NCBI RefSeq assembly: GCF_003425685.1 | Contig: NZ_QJKM01000011.1 | Span: forward strand, 1-64,000 | DNA: 64,000 nt | Direction of reading: 5' to 3' | Source of the DNA: Rhizobium terrae | Lineage (GTDB): Bacteria; Pseudomonadota; Alphaproteobacteria; Rhizobiales; Rhizobiaceae | Shown here: in pieces, positions 17,127-25,906 of the stretch | Layout of the letters: each line of letters begins with the position of its first letter | Numbering within the stretch: the stretch's first letter is position 1 | Notes under the pieces: generated by a model | Database searches by the model: none | Seen by the model: only the letters and a program-made list of their open reading frames with translations | What the model was told of the DNA's origin: nothing | Program-made: the position numbers and the translations under genes

Positions 17127-17933
17127 CTATTCACGTTGTCGGAAGGCGATAGCCGTCACCTCTCCGCGCACTTGAAGTTTCGTCATGGCGTCCTTCAGCC
17201 CAATACCACTGATCCCGGTCTTTTTCATGTCTGCGACGAGACCCACGATGCTTTCGGCAGCCAGTTCCGCTGACAAACCGCCTTCACGAATATTCGAGAC
17301 GCAGTTCCGGCGTGAATCCAGATTTCCTGTTTGGGGCGAACAGGTCAAGTAGGCCCCAAGACTGTCGGCAGCGGAAAGGCCGGGGCGCTCGCCGATCAGC
17401 ATGATGGAGATTCCTGCGCCCAATGCTTGTCCGATCGGATCGGACAAGGCAACCCGCGCCTGGCTGGCCAGAATGATTGGCGCCAGCGAAAAGCCGAGAC
17501 CTCGAAGGCGGTGGACGATTGCCTTTACGACAGCGACGGCATTGATATCCACAGCGCTGGAAGAAAGACCGTCTGCAATGGTGATGACTACATCGACCCC
17601 CTCGCGCTGTTCTGCGACACGCTCCAGCCGCCCGGCAGATGCGGCCGACAGCCTTCGGCCGAGGTCGGGCCGGCGTACATATTGACCGCGGTCTTCTGCA
17701 AGACTCTCGACGAAAAGAACGTCGAGCCCGAGCTCCGTTAGCTGCCGCTGCACCTCAATGCCGTTCATCGGTGACCAGACAGCCTCTCGCGCCCGCGCAT
17801 GATCGAGCAGAAAGGCGAGCGACGCCTTCGTGGGCATGCCAGCGCCGAAACGCCCAAGCCTGACGCGCGCTTCTGTCATCACCCTCAGATCCAAACCGCC
17901 CTCCGGCTGAACCTTCGTTGCAGGATTGTCCAT
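17127..17933 (-). CDS. eutC: Ethanolamine ammonia-lyase small subunit
   Basis: 268 aa. Recognisable EutC segments are LRVMTEARVRLGRFGAGMPT, LDHARAREAVW, VITIADGLSSSAVDINA, LIGERPGLSAADSLGAYLTC and RRNCVSNIREGGL. With EutB it forms the adenosylcobalamin-dependent enzyme that splits ethanolamine into acetaldehyde and ammonia. It starts one base after the EutB stop, so the two are translationally linked. There are no microcompartment shell genes (eutM, N, K, L), as is usual for soil alphaproteobacteria that use EutBC alone. Last gene of the operon. Confidence 0.95.
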   Translation of the reverse strand: MDNPATKVQPEGGLDLRVMTEARVRLGRFGAGMPTKASLAFLLDHARAREAVWSPMNGIEVQRQLTELGLDVLFVESLAEDRGQYVRRPDLGRRLSAASAGRLERVAEQREGVDVVITIADGLSSSAVDINAVAVVKAIVHRLRGLGFSLAPIILASQARVALSDPIGQALGAGISIMLIGERPGLSAADSLGAYLTCSPQTGNLDSRRNCVSNIREGGLSAELAAESIVGLVADMKKTGISGIGLKDAMTKLQVRGEVTAIAFRQRE

Positions 17934-17934
17934 C

Positions 17935-19326
17935 TTACGCCCCGAGAAGGTTGGAGTTAGCGAGCAGCCCGGTTAGCAACGCCGGGGCCCCGACCAAAGC
18001 GCCATCGGCATCGGTCAGGCCGATCTCCTGCAGCCAGCGTTCGAATTCCGGTGCCGGCGGACGATTCAGCGTCTCGCGGCAATAGATGGCGTCGTGATGG
18101 GAAAGCGACTGGTAGTTCAGCATGATATCGTCAGCTCCCGGCACGGTGATAACGAAGTTGACATTCGCTGCACACAGAAGCGTCAAGAGCGCATCCATGT
18201 CCTCTTGGTCAGCATCAGCATGGTTCGTGTAGCAGACATCCACCCCCATCGGCAGCCCGAGAAGTTTGCCACAAAAATGGTCTTCGAGACCGGCGCGGAT
18301 GATCTGCTTGCCGTTGAAGAGATATTCCGGCCCGATGAAACCGACCACAGTATTGACAAGCAGCGGATCGAACTCGCGCGCGACCGCATAGGCCCGCACC
18401 TCCATTGTCTGCTGGTCGACGCCGAAATGCGCGTCGGCGGAAAGGGCCGCCCCTTGCCCGGTCTCGAAATACGTGACGTTGCCGCCGGGCATGCTTCGGT
18501 TCAGCGAACGCCCTGCCTCTTGCGCTTCCTTCAGAAGCGCAAGATCGATGCCGAAGCCGGTATTCGCCTTCTGGGAACCGGCCACCGACTGGAATATGAG
18601 GTCAACCGGGGCGCCGGCCTGCACTGCCTTGATCGCGGTAGTGACATGGCCGAGGCAACAGGTCTGCGTCGGGATCGCCAGCCTCTCGCGTAATTCATCA
18701 AGCAGCGAGACGATGCGGATATAGTCGCCGAGGCCGTCGGTCGCCGGATTGACGCCGATGACGGCATCGCCCGAGCCCATCAGCAGGCCGTCTATCGCCG
18801 AAGCCGCGATGCCCCGGCTGTCGTCGGTCGGATGGTTGGGCTGGTTACGGGTGGAAAGCCGGCCGCGCAGGCCGATCGTGTTGCGAAAACGGGTGACCAC
18901 CTCCCGCTTGGCGGCCACCGAGACGAGGTCCTGCAGCCGCATGATCTTCGACACCGCCGCCACCATTTCCGGGGTGAGCCCGTAGGTGACCGCTTCGAGC
19001 ACCCGTTGATCGGTCTCCGGCTTCAGGAGCCATTCGCGAAACTCGCCGACCGTTAGTGAGGAGATCGACGCAAACGCCATCGGATCGTGCTGCTCGGCGA
19101 TCAGACGCGACACCTCGTCCTCGTCGGAGGAAATGACCTCCTCCTGCAGAAAAGTCTTCAAGGGCAGGTCGGCAAGCGCCATCTGCGCCGCCAGCCGTTC
19201 CACCGGTCCAGATGCAGCAATTCCGGCCAATTGGTCGCCCGACCGTTCCGGGGTTGCTTTGGCAAGAAGGTCTTTCAAATCGGCAAATCGGAAAACCGTC
19301 TGCTCGATGGTCGTGGCATAGGACAT
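17935..19326 (-). CDS. eutB: Ethanolamine ammonia-lyase large subunit
   Basis: 463 aa TIM-barrel subunit that binds substrate and cobalamin. Conserved runs include AIDGLLMGSGDAVIGVNPAT, FQSVAGSQKANTGFGIDLAL and EDHFCGKLLGLPMGVDVCYT. ATG at 19326 is preferred to a TTG four codons upstream. It follows the ABC permease gene by 138 bp, a gap holding a 14-bp palindrome, so it may have an extra promoter besides being part of the transporter operon. No reactivating factor eutA is adjacent. Confidence 0.95.
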   Translation of the reverse strand: MSYATTIEQTVFRFADLKDLLAKATPERSGDQLAGIAASGPVERLAAQMALADLPLKTFLQEEVISSDEDEVSRLIAEQHDPMAFASISSLTVGEFREWLLKPETDQRVLEAVTYGLTPEMVAAVSKIMRLQDLVSVAAKREVVTRFRNTIGLRGRLSTRNQPNHPTDDSRGIAASAIDGLLMGSGDAVIGVNPATDGLGDYIRIVSLLDELRERLAIPTQTCCLGHVTTAIKAVQAGAPVDLIFQSVAGSQKANTGFGIDLALLKEAQEAGRSLNRSMPGGNVTYFETGQGAALSADAHFGVDQQTMEVRAYAVAREFDPLLVNTVVGFIGPEYLFNGKQIIRAGLEDHFCGKLLGLPMGVDVCYTNHADADQEDMDALLTLLCAANVNFVITVPGADDIMLNYQSLSHHDAIYCRETLNRPPAPEFERWLQEIGLTDADGALVGAPALLTGLLANSNLLGA

Positions 19327-19377
19327 GGATGGGAACAACCGGGATAATTTCGAATCTGGAAAGCAGGTTATCGTATG

Positions 19378-19391
19378 TCAGGTACACCTGA
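19378..19391. promoter_or_regulatory. Perfect palindrome TCAGGT-AC-ACCTGA before eutB
   Basis: A 14-bp perfect inverted repeat 52 bp upstream of the eutB start codon, in the only sizeable gap within the transporter-eut run. Its size and symmetry suit a dimeric repressor or activator. It could give eutBC separate control, but no regulator can be assigned from sequence alone. Confidence 0.4.
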
Positions 19392-19464
19392 TCGCGCCCG
19401 AAGTGAGAACTGTCAGCATACGCCAAAATCGTCTAGGTGACGGGTTTAACCGGATATCCGGCGG

Positions 19465-20259
19465 CTACTTCACGAACGTCTTCGTCAGACCGGCGGTGCG
19501 ATCGACAATCATGACGACGGCAAGCGTCAGCAGGATCAGCAAGACTGAAATGGCCGCGACTAGAGGATCCGCCTGGGTTTCGACATGCTGATAGAGTGCG
19601 ACCGGCAGCGTCGTGATCCTCGGCCCCGTCAGAAATAGCGATATGACGGCCTCGTCGAAGGATACGAGGAACGACAACGCACAGGTAGCAACAATCCCGG
19701 GTGCCATCATCGGCAGTGTGATGCGGAAGAAGACGACAAGCGGCGAGCCGCCAAGCGTCGATGCCGCCTCCTCGATCGGGATGGGGAGTCCCCCCAGCGA
19801 TGTTGTCAAAACCCGCAAGGCATAGGGCAGCACGATGACCAGATGGGCGATAACCAGCCCGGTGAAAGTGCCGAGAAGGTTATGCCCGGCGAACACGATC
19901 AGGATCGCCAGCCCGAGCACGATGGTAGGCAGCAGCAGCGGCGCGGTGAAGAATGACAGTAGCACGTTGGCGCCCGGCAACCGCATCCTGACAAGCGCAT
20001 AGGACGCTGGCATGGCGATGATCAGGGAAAGCCCCGTCACGGCCACTGCAAGGAGCGTGCTCGTGCCGAGCGCGCCGATCATGTGGGTATCGCCGAAGAA
20101 TTCGACATACCATCTGGTACTCCAGCCGGATGGCGGAAAGGTCATGAAATTATCCGCCGAAAACGAGATCGGCAGCACAAGGATCACCGGCGCCAGCAGG
20201 AATGCGAACATGAAGAAAGCGGTAATCTTCAGGCTGAGGGAAACAGGACGTTCTTCCAT
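19465..20259 (-). CDS. ABC transporter permease (PotC-like)
   Basis: 264 aa, about six membrane segments, with the coupling loop EEAASTLGGSPLVVFFRITLP matching the EAA motif of binding-protein-dependent permeases. It pairs with the preceding permease to form the channel. I take the start at MEERPVS, preceded by GGAGAGGAGACC; a longer reading overlaps the upstream gene. It is sixth in the nitrilase-rraA-ABC-eutBC run and follows the other permease by 16 nt. Confidence 0.9.
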   Translation of the reverse strand: MEERPVSLSLKITAFFMFAFLLAPVILVLPISFSADNFMTFPPSGWSTRWYVEFFGDTHMIGALGTSTLLAVAVTGLSLIIAMPASYALVRMRLPGANVLLSFFTAPLLLPTIVLGLAILIVFAGHNLLGTFTGLVIAHLVIVLPYALRVLTTSLGGLPIPIEEAASTLGGSPLVVFFRITLPMMAPGIVATCALSFLVSFDEAVISLFLTGPRITTLPVALYQHVETQADPLVAAISVLLILLTLAVVMIVDRTAGLTKTFVK

Positions 20260-20275
20260 CTTTGGTCTCCTCTCC

Positions 20276-21157
20276 TCAGGAAATGGCCCGCAACAGGCGC
20301 GAATAAAACACCAGTGCCGCGCCAAAAACGACCAGAATGATCATCGACAAGGTGGCCGCCAGCGGCCAATTCAGCGTGACGATCGCCTGGTCGTAGATTT
20401 CGGTTGCCAGGAGGAATACCCGGCCGCCACCGAGGAGCTTCGGCGTGATGAAGGAGCTGATGGCGAGCACGAAGGACAGGAGGCAACCGAGAGCGATCCC
20501 CGGCATCGTCAGCGGCACGATGATCCGCCAGAATACCTTCCACGGTGGCGCCCCAAGTGTCTCCGCCGCTTCCTCGATCCGATGATCGAGGCGTCCGAAA
20601 CCGGCAAGCAGGGCGAGGATCATATACGGCATCAGGATTTCGGTGAGACCGATCACGACACCGGTCTTGTTGAATAACAGACGAATGCCGTTTTCCGAAC
20701 CAAAATACATGAGAATGCTGTTGATCAGTCCGTCGTCAGCGAGGATCGCGATCCAGCCATAGGTCCTGACGACTGCGGACGTCAGCAGGGGCGAAATCAC
20801 CAGCACGAGCAGGAATGTCCGCCAGGCACCTTGAGAACGATGCAGGTATAAAGCGATCGGATAGGAACAGATCAGCGTCAAAAACGTGATGAACAAGCTT
20901 GTGGAAATACTCTGGCCGATCAGTTCCAAATAATAGCTGTCAGTGACCGTCCCGGTCCAATTTTCCAGGGTGAACGCTTCACCGAGTCCGCCGCCGGAAA
21001 GTGCTTCCCGGAACGACAGCATCAGCAGGTTGAAAACCGGCAGAACGAAAGCCACACCGTTGACGATGGCGATCGGCCCAAGGAGCAGTGTTGCGAGCGC
21101 GCCAGCGGATATCGGACGCTTTTCAGGAACAGCCGTCATGATTGCCGCCGCCGTCAT
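20276..21157 (-). CDS. ABC transporter permease (PotB-like)
   Basis: 293 aa, six predicted membrane segments and the EAA loop EEAAETLGAPPWKVFWRIIVP. It belongs to the spermidine/putrescine (PotB) permease group that also imports other amino compounds. Its ATG overlaps the stop of the ATPase gene by four bases (ATGA), showing coupling. Substrate is unknown; linkage to eutBC suggests ethanolamine or a derivative of it. Confidence 0.9.
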   Translation of the reverse strand: MTAAAIMTAVPEKRPISAGALATLLLGPIAIVNGVAFVLPVFNLLMLSFREALSGGGLGEAFTLENWTGTVTDSYYLELIGQSISTSLFITFLTLICSYPIALYLHRSQGAWRTFLLVLVISPLLTSAVVRTYGWIAILADDGLINSILMYFGSENGIRLLFNKTGVVIGLTEILMPYMILALLAGFGRLDHRIEEAAETLGAPPWKVFWRIIVPLTMPGIALGCLLSFVLAISSFITPKLLGGGRVFLLATEIYDQAIVTLNWPLAATLSMIILVVFGAALVFYSRLLRAIS

Positions 21158-22242
21158 TGCCTGACCTCGAACGCGAGCGTATCGGAAACTCGCCAGGCAA
21201 GTTCCACGTCGCTACCTTCCGCAAGCGGCGCACCGCCGCTTGCGGTTGCCTGTTCGACGGTCATGATCTGCTGCGCGGCCTCGATCTCATACTGGAGGAT
21301 ATCGCCGGAATAATAGACATGCCGGATTGTACCGCGAATACGGTTGGTCGGCTCCACATCGGCAGCGGCCTTTTCCAAGATCGGCCGCATGGCCATCCGA
21401 TGCGGCCGGATCATGATATCGACAGTTCCCGCATGCCTGCCCGGCGCCCTTATGGTCATACCGGCTACATCGATGCGGTCGCCTTCAGCCTTGCCGCGCA
21501 GCCGGTTGGTGCGCCCGACGAACGATGCGACGAAAGCTGTGGCGGGCTGCTCATAAAGCTCCTGAGGCGTGCCGAGCTGCTCCAGCCGCCCGCCGTTCAA
21601 GACAGCAACCTTGTCGCACATGCTCAGGGCTTCCACCTGGTCGTGTGTCACAAAGATCGAGGTGATCCCGAGGCGCTTCTGGATATCGCGGATTTCCGCG
21701 CGCATCTCGTCGCGCAGCTTGGCATCGAGGTTAGAGAGAGGTTCGTCGAAAAGAAGGATGGAAGGCTCGATGACGAGCGCTCGCGCCAATGCGACGCGCT
21801 GCTGTTGACCACCGGACAACTGGGCCGGTCGACGCTCCTCCTTCCCTTCCAGGCGCACGAGCGCAATCGCCTCCCGCGCTCTGCGCTCGGCGTCGGCGGT
21901 CGGCACCCTGCGCATTTCCAATCCGAACATGACGTTCTTCAGCACGGTCATATGCGGAAAAAGCGCATAGCTCTGGAAGACGAGCCCAATATCTCGTTTG
22001 TAGGGCGGCGTTTTCGTCACATCGCGGCCGCCGATCGAGATGGTTCCCGAACTCGCCGGCACGAGGCCGGCGATCATCCGGAGAGAGGTCGACTTGCCGC
22101 ATCCCGACGGGCCGAGAAAGGCAATCAGCTCACCCTTGGCCACGTCGAGGTTGAGGTTGTCGACTGCGGCCATAGCCTCATAGCGTTTGGTCAATCCCCT
22201 AATCGAGAGATGCCCGGGAAGGTTCTGACGCGTTGTGCTCAT
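21154..22242 (-). CDS. ABC transporter ATP-binding protein (PotA-like)
   Basis: 362 aa from MSTTRQNLPG. Walker A GPSGCGKST, Q-loop LVFQSYALFPHMTV, signature LSGGQQQRVALARAL, Walker B ILLFDEPLSNLD and switch VTHDQVEALS are all intact, followed by a C-terminal TOBE domain (about residues 270-360). It powers the importer formed by the two downstream permeases. An extended upstream reading (22365) lacks similarity and overlaps the receptor gene, so it is not used. Confidence 0.93.
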   Translation of the reverse strand: MSTTRQNLPGHLSIRGLTKRYEAMAAVDNLNLDVAKGELIAFLGPSGCGKSTSLRMIAGLVPASSGTISIGGRDVTKTPPYKRDIGLVFQSYALFPHMTVLKNVMFGLEMRRVPTADAERRAREAIALVRLEGKEERRPAQLSGGQQQRVALARALVIEPSILLFDEPLSNLDAKLRDEMRAEIRDIQKRLGITSIFVTHDQVEALSMCDKVAVLNGGRLEQLGTPQELYEQPATAFVASFVGRTNRLRGKAEGDRIDVAGMTIRAPGRHAGTVDIMIRPHRMAMRPILEKAAADVEPTNRIRGTIRHVYYSGDILQYEIEAAQQIMTVEQATASGGAPLAEGSDVELAWRVSDTLAFEVRQ

Positions 22243-22285
22243 GATAGCTTGGCCTTTCTTCTGTCTATCTCGTAGGTGGCCAATA

Positions 22286-23326
22286 TCAGCGGCTGAGCGG
22301 GATGACCTTGCGGCGCCATTCCTGCGTGATCTGGTCACGAACCTTGGACAGCGCAATCCAGTCAAGCGGAATGACGCTGTTCATCGACTTGACGACAGTA
22401 CGGTCGATGACCTCAGGCGCAACATTGGCTTTGCTGTTCGTCGGGGCATAATACATTGCAGCCGTGAACGCTTCCTGGGCTGCGCGGCTGAGCGCATAAT
22501 CGACAAACTTCCGGGCAGCTGCCTGGGATGGTCCGCCCTTGATGAGATTGATGGCATTGGTTTGCAGGACCGTGCCTTCTGCCGGCAGCGCAACCTTCAG
22601 ACGCCCTTCCGACATATCGGCATTAACCTGCGCACGGGCATTCCAGCCTACGCCCAGGGAAACCAGGCCGTTGACGACGTTCGGATAGACTTCTGGCTTC
22701 GGCTCCCAGGTCTGGATGTTCGGAGCGACTTCCGCCATCGCCGCGATGCCCTTGTCGACGCCTTGGAGGTAATTCTTGCCGCCATTCATGTGGTCGAGGA
22801 TGATCGTCGTGCTGATGCCGACGAGATCCGGCGCGCCGAGCATGGCGATCTTGCCCTTGAGCGCGCTGTCCTTTAGTGCGTTCCAAGACGTTGGCGCCGT
22901 CTTGACGGCTTGACTGTTATAGACAAGCACCAGATTGTCGAACGTCACGCCCACGCCGGCGACACCTTCGAAACGGGCGCTCGGGTAGAGGTCCACCACG
23001 TTCTTCGAAACGCTTTCGTCGATCTTGTCGAAGAGCCCTTCGTCGGTGCCGGTCTTGGCCACCGAGACGTCCATGATCGTCACGTCCGACTGCGGCGAGG
23101 CTTTCTGCGCGCGAAGTGCCCCGAGCATCTGCGCCGATCCCGGGAACGGGTAATATTCGATCTTGATATCCGGGTTGGCGGCCATGAACGGCTGGATGAC
23201 GGCCTTTGTGTAACGTTCCTGGAACAGGCCGCTATAGGCGACCAGTGTCACTGTATCCTGGGAAAAGGCCGGATAGGCGGTTGCGGTGAGAAACAGAATC
23301 CCAGTCAGAAAATTCGTCGTTTTCAT
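22286..23326 (-). CDS. ABC transporter periplasmic substrate-binding protein
   Basis: 346 aa with a signal peptide (MKTTNFLTGILFLTATAYPA, cleavage before QDTVTL). It is of the PotD/iron-type extracellular solute-binding protein group (VTLVAYSGLFQERYTKAVIQ, then GVGVTFDNLVLVYN). It captures the substrate for the importer encoded just downstream. A hairpin (23381-23400) lies between it and the upstream rraA-like gene. The ligand cannot be predicted with confidence; an amino alcohol or amide is suggested by the neighbours. Confidence 0.9.
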   Translation of the reverse strand: MKTTNFLTGILFLTATAYPAFSQDTVTLVAYSGLFQERYTKAVIQPFMAANPDIKIEYYPFPGSAQMLGALRAQKASPQSDVTIMDVSVAKTGTDEGLFDKIDESVSKNVVDLYPSARFEGVAGVGVTFDNLVLVYNSQAVKTAPTSWNALKDSALKGKIAMLGAPDLVGISTTIILDHMNGGKNYLQGVDKGIAAMAEVAPNIQTWEPKPEVYPNVVNGLVSLGVGWNARAQVNADMSEGRLKVALPAEGTVLQTNAINLIKGGPSQAAARKFVDYALSRAAQEAFTAAMYYAPTNSKANVAPEVIDRTVVKSMNSVIPLDWIALSKVRDQITQEWRRKVIPLSR

Positions 23327-23380
23327 CTTATCTTGGTTCCCTTTGTTGCGCTCTTGAATGAGCGGTATTTATGTGGTCGG

Positions 23381-23400
23381 GGAGCGCCCTTAGGCGCTCC
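23381..23400 (-). repeat. Intercistronic hairpin GGAGCGCC-loop-GGCGCTCC
   Basis: Eight-bp perfect arms with a four-base loop cover the stop codon of the RraA-like gene, 55 bp before the binding-protein start. There is no uridine tract, so it more likely protects or processes mRNA, to give the receptor gene more message than its neighbours, than terminates transcription. Confidence 0.5.
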
Positions 23401-24055
23401 GCTTTGCTTCAACGAGCTTCGTCGCACCGGAAATATCCGGCAGCTTCTCTCCCGCCCGCAGCCGCTGAAGCAGGACAATTTCGGCTTCCTGCATCGAGAT
23501 GGCACGCTCTGCGATGGCGCGCGCTTCTGTCGGCCGCAGTGCGACCACGCCGCTTTCGTCGCAGAGAACCGCATCGCCCGGATGAATGACCTGTCCGCCG
23601 ACGCTCACCGGGACGTTTAGCGCCCCTTCGAGGCCGAGGATCTTGGTGGTGATCGGCGACGGCCCGCGGCACCACATCGGCATGTCAACCTTGGTGAATT
23701 CCGAGAAGTCGGTGGCTGGCCCATCGATGACGCCGGCCTTGACGCCGCCGAGCTTCATCGCATTGGTGATGACGCCGCCCCAGCAGGCGTGGCGGACATC
23801 GCCGCAACGGTCGATAACCACGATGTCGCCTGGCCGCACCAGTTGCGTCAGGTAATGCAGAAGCGACGAATCCGCATTGGGAATGCGCAGCGTCACCGCG
23901 GTGCCGGCGACCCGCTTGTTCGGCAGGACGGCGCGGATGCTCGGATCGACGAAGCCGGAATGGAGAACATGGCCGATCGTAGCCACTTCGACCTTTTCAA
24001 GAAGCTCTACGAGGTCCGGAGCAATCTGCTCCGGCATGGGTTGGATATCGAACAT
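23390..24055 (-). CDS. RraA-like / HMG-aldolase family protein
   Basis: 221 aa, usual length. The RraA fold is clear: VRPGDIVVIDRCGDVRHACW, GGVITNAMKLGGVKAGVIDG and VIHPGDAVLCDESGVV. In catalytic 4-hydroxy-4-methyl-2-oxoglutarate aldolases the DGxxRD motif supplies an Arg and a metal-binding Asp. Here it reads DGPATD, so the Arg is Thr115 while Asp116 remains. That argues for a changed substrate, such as one without the same carboxylate, or for a non-aldolase role. Twelve nt separate it from the nitrilase gene; part of the same operon. Confidence 0.85.
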   Translation of the reverse strand: MFDIQPMPEQIAPDLVELLEKVEVATIGHVLHSGFVDPSIRAVLPNKRVAGTAVTLRIPNADSSLLHYLTQLVRPGDIVVIDRCGDVRHACWGGVITNAMKLGGVKAGVIDGPATDFSEFTKVDMPMWCRGPSPITTKILGLEGALNVPVSVGGQVIHPGDAVLCDESGVVALRPTEARAIAERAISMQEAEIVLLQRLRAGEKLPDISGATKLVEAKRSA

Positions 24056-24067
24056 GAAGCGGCCCGG

Positions 24068-24871
24068 TCAGAGAACGTGATGATTGGCGACCGGCACATT
24101 TGCGCGAACAGTCGATGTATAAGCGAGGTTGAGCGAGGCGCTCGTGGTTCCGATGCCGTCGGAGCACTGCGCGATCATGTGGCCCCAAGGGTCAATGACC
24201 ATCGAATGTCCCCAGCATGCCTTCTTGCCGCTGGCATGCGTGCCGGTCTGTCCGACCGCAAGAAAATAGGTTTGAGTCTCGATGGCGCGGGCCCGGGCTA
24301 ACACTTCCCAATGGTCCTTGCCGGTCGCCAGCGTGAAGGCTGCCGGCAGTACGATGACATCGGCGCCCTTGTCGCGCAGGGCGCGAAAAAGTTCGGGAAA
24401 GCGAATATCGTAGCAGATCGCGCAGCCGACCGTCACGTCGCCGGCCTTATACGTAACAACCTCTTCGCCCCGCGCGACTGAATCCGATTCACGGTAGCTG
24501 ATGCCATTCGGCGTATCGACGTCGAAAAGATGCATTTTCCGATAGCGCGCAAGCTCGCCCCCGTCGGGGCCGAAGACCAGGGTCGTATTGTAGAACCGGT
24601 TCCCCTCGCGCTCGACGATAGAGCCAGCGTGAAGCGTGATCCCGTTGTCCTTCGCCAGTTCAGAGAGCGTCGAATAGATCTCGCCTCCCGGAAATGTTTC
24701 CCCACTGTCGTGCATTTCGGTCGGGGTATCACCGAGAAAGGCGAAATACTCTGGAAGAACGACCAGATCCGAACGCTCTTTCTGTACGACCTCATTAACC
24801 ATCGAAACGGCGGTCGCAAGATTGGCGGCCTTGTCGTTCTGTGAATTCATCTGAACAAGTGAGACTTTCAC
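24068..24871 (-). CDS. Carbon-nitrogen hydrolase (nitrilase superfamily amidase)
   Basis: 267 aa. The Glu-Lys-Cys triad is visible at E41 (LPEYF), K112 (YRKMHLF) and C153 (GCAICYDIRFPE). Family members hydrolyse linear amides, such as omega-amidase, carbamoylputrescine amidase or formamidase. GAGGAG six bases before GTG fixes the start. First gene of the eight-gene run that ends in eutC. Release of an amine or ethanolamine from an amide would fit the context, but the substrate is inferred, not shown. Confidence 0.88.
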   Translation of the reverse strand: MKVSLVQMNSQNDKAANLATAVSMVNEVVQKERSDLVVLPEYFAFLGDTPTEMHDSGETFPGGEIYSTLSELAKDNGITLHAGSIVEREGNRFYNTTLVFGPDGGELARYRKMHLFDVDTPNGISYRESDSVARGEEVVTYKAGDVTVGCAICYDIRFPELFRALRDKGADVIVLPAAFTLATGKDHWEVLARARAIETQTYFLAVGQTGTHASGKKACWGHSMVIDPWGHMIAQCSDGIGTTSASLNLAYTSTVRANVPVANHHVL

Positions 24872-24951
24872 TTTGCTCTCCTCTTCTGTTGCGGAAAGCA
24901 TAAGAGCGGAACAATGGGATCCTCACAAACGCCAAAATCCTATCCAGGCCT

Positions 24952-24966
24952 ATAAGAAAAGCTTAT
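24952..24966. promoter_or_regulatory. LysR-type box ATAAG-N5-CTTAT
   Basis: A perfect inverted repeat ATAAG-AAAAG-CTTAT that contains the canonical T-N11-A core. It is 81 bp before the GTG of the nitrilase gene and 31 bp after the LysR stop. I infer it is the binding site of the adjacent LysR regulator, controlling the amidase-ABC-eut operon. Confidence 0.7.
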
Positions 24967-24997
24967 GGATTGACCATTGTGCAATGCAGCACAAAAT

Positions 24998-25906
24998 TTA
25001 GCCAACCTTGACCACACCTTCAAGCGGCGTCTCCGCGACAATTTCGACCGCCATGTCGGTGATGGCGCGCGCCAGCGCGTTATCACCTCGATCCTGGTAG
25101 ACGATATGGAAAACCAGCGACGGAACCGCCGGTTTCAGATCGAGTATCCGCGCCTGGCCGCGCTCGATAAGATCCCGCACCAGAACCACCGGAAGCGCTC
25201 CGACGCCGACGCCGGCGGCAACGAGACGCGTCATGATCGACAGCGAATTGGAATTGTAGATGCGGAAATCGCCGACACGGTTTGCCTCTAGGAGATTGAT
25301 GAGGGCGCGATGCGGCTGCGAGCCTGCTGAGAATGTGAGCAGCGGATAATTGGCGATTTCCTCGATACTGAGCTCGCCTTCCGGCAGCTTGAGGTCGCCG
25401 GCCGCGACCCAGCAAGATTCAAAGGTGCAGATTTCGATATTGAAGATATCCTGGCCGAGCAGCGGGCCCATGATGATGCCGAGGTCGACCTCGCCGGCCT
25501 GAATCTTCTGGGCGATCTTGAGGCTCGTATCGATCGTGAGTTCGAGGCTGACGCTCGGATAACGGTCGTTCATCCGCCGGATCAGCGCCGGCAGCCAGGA
25601 ATAGACGACCGTATCCGCGGCACCGATCCGCACCGTTCCGCGCAAAGCCTTCCGGTTACTGACGAGTTCGCGGAAATCGATCGTCATGCTGACAATTTTT
25701 TGGGCCTGTTGAAAAGCCAGACGGCCGGTCGGTGTCAGGGACACGCCACGCACATCGCGGATGAAAAGCTGCACACCAAGTTCCTGCTCAAGTGCAGCGA
25801 TGCGATTGGAAACCGAGGCTTGAGTCGTGTTGAGGTGCTCTGCGGCGCGGGAGAAACTGTTAAGACGAGCAACCCATAAAAAGGTCTCAAGGAAGCGAAA
25901 ATTCAT
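24998..25906 (-). CDS. LysR family transcriptional regulator
   Basis: 302 aa. N-terminal winged helix-turn-helix (FLETFLWVARLNSFSRAAEH followed by LNTTQASVSNRIAALEQELG), then the effector-binding domain from about residue 90. It is co-oriented with, and 126 bp upstream of, the nitrilase gene. Unlike most LysR genes it is not divergent, but the gap holds a good LysR box. Likely activator of the eight-gene amidase/transport/ethanolamine operon; effector unknown. Confidence 0.9.
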   Translation of the reverse strand: MNFRFLETFLWVARLNSFSRAAEHLNTTQASVSNRIAALEQELGVQLFIRDVRGVSLTPTGRLAFQQAQKIVSMTIDFRELVSNRKALRGTVRIGAADTVVYSWLPALIRRMNDRYPSVSLELTIDTSLKIAQKIQAGEVDLGIIMGPLLGQDIFNIEICTFESCWVAAGDLKLPEGELSIEEIANYPLLTFSAGSQPHRALINLLEANRVGDFRIYNSNSLSIMTRLVAAGVGVGALPVVLVRDLIERGQARILDLKPAVPSLVFHIVYQDRGDNALARAITDMAVEIVAETPLEGVVKVG

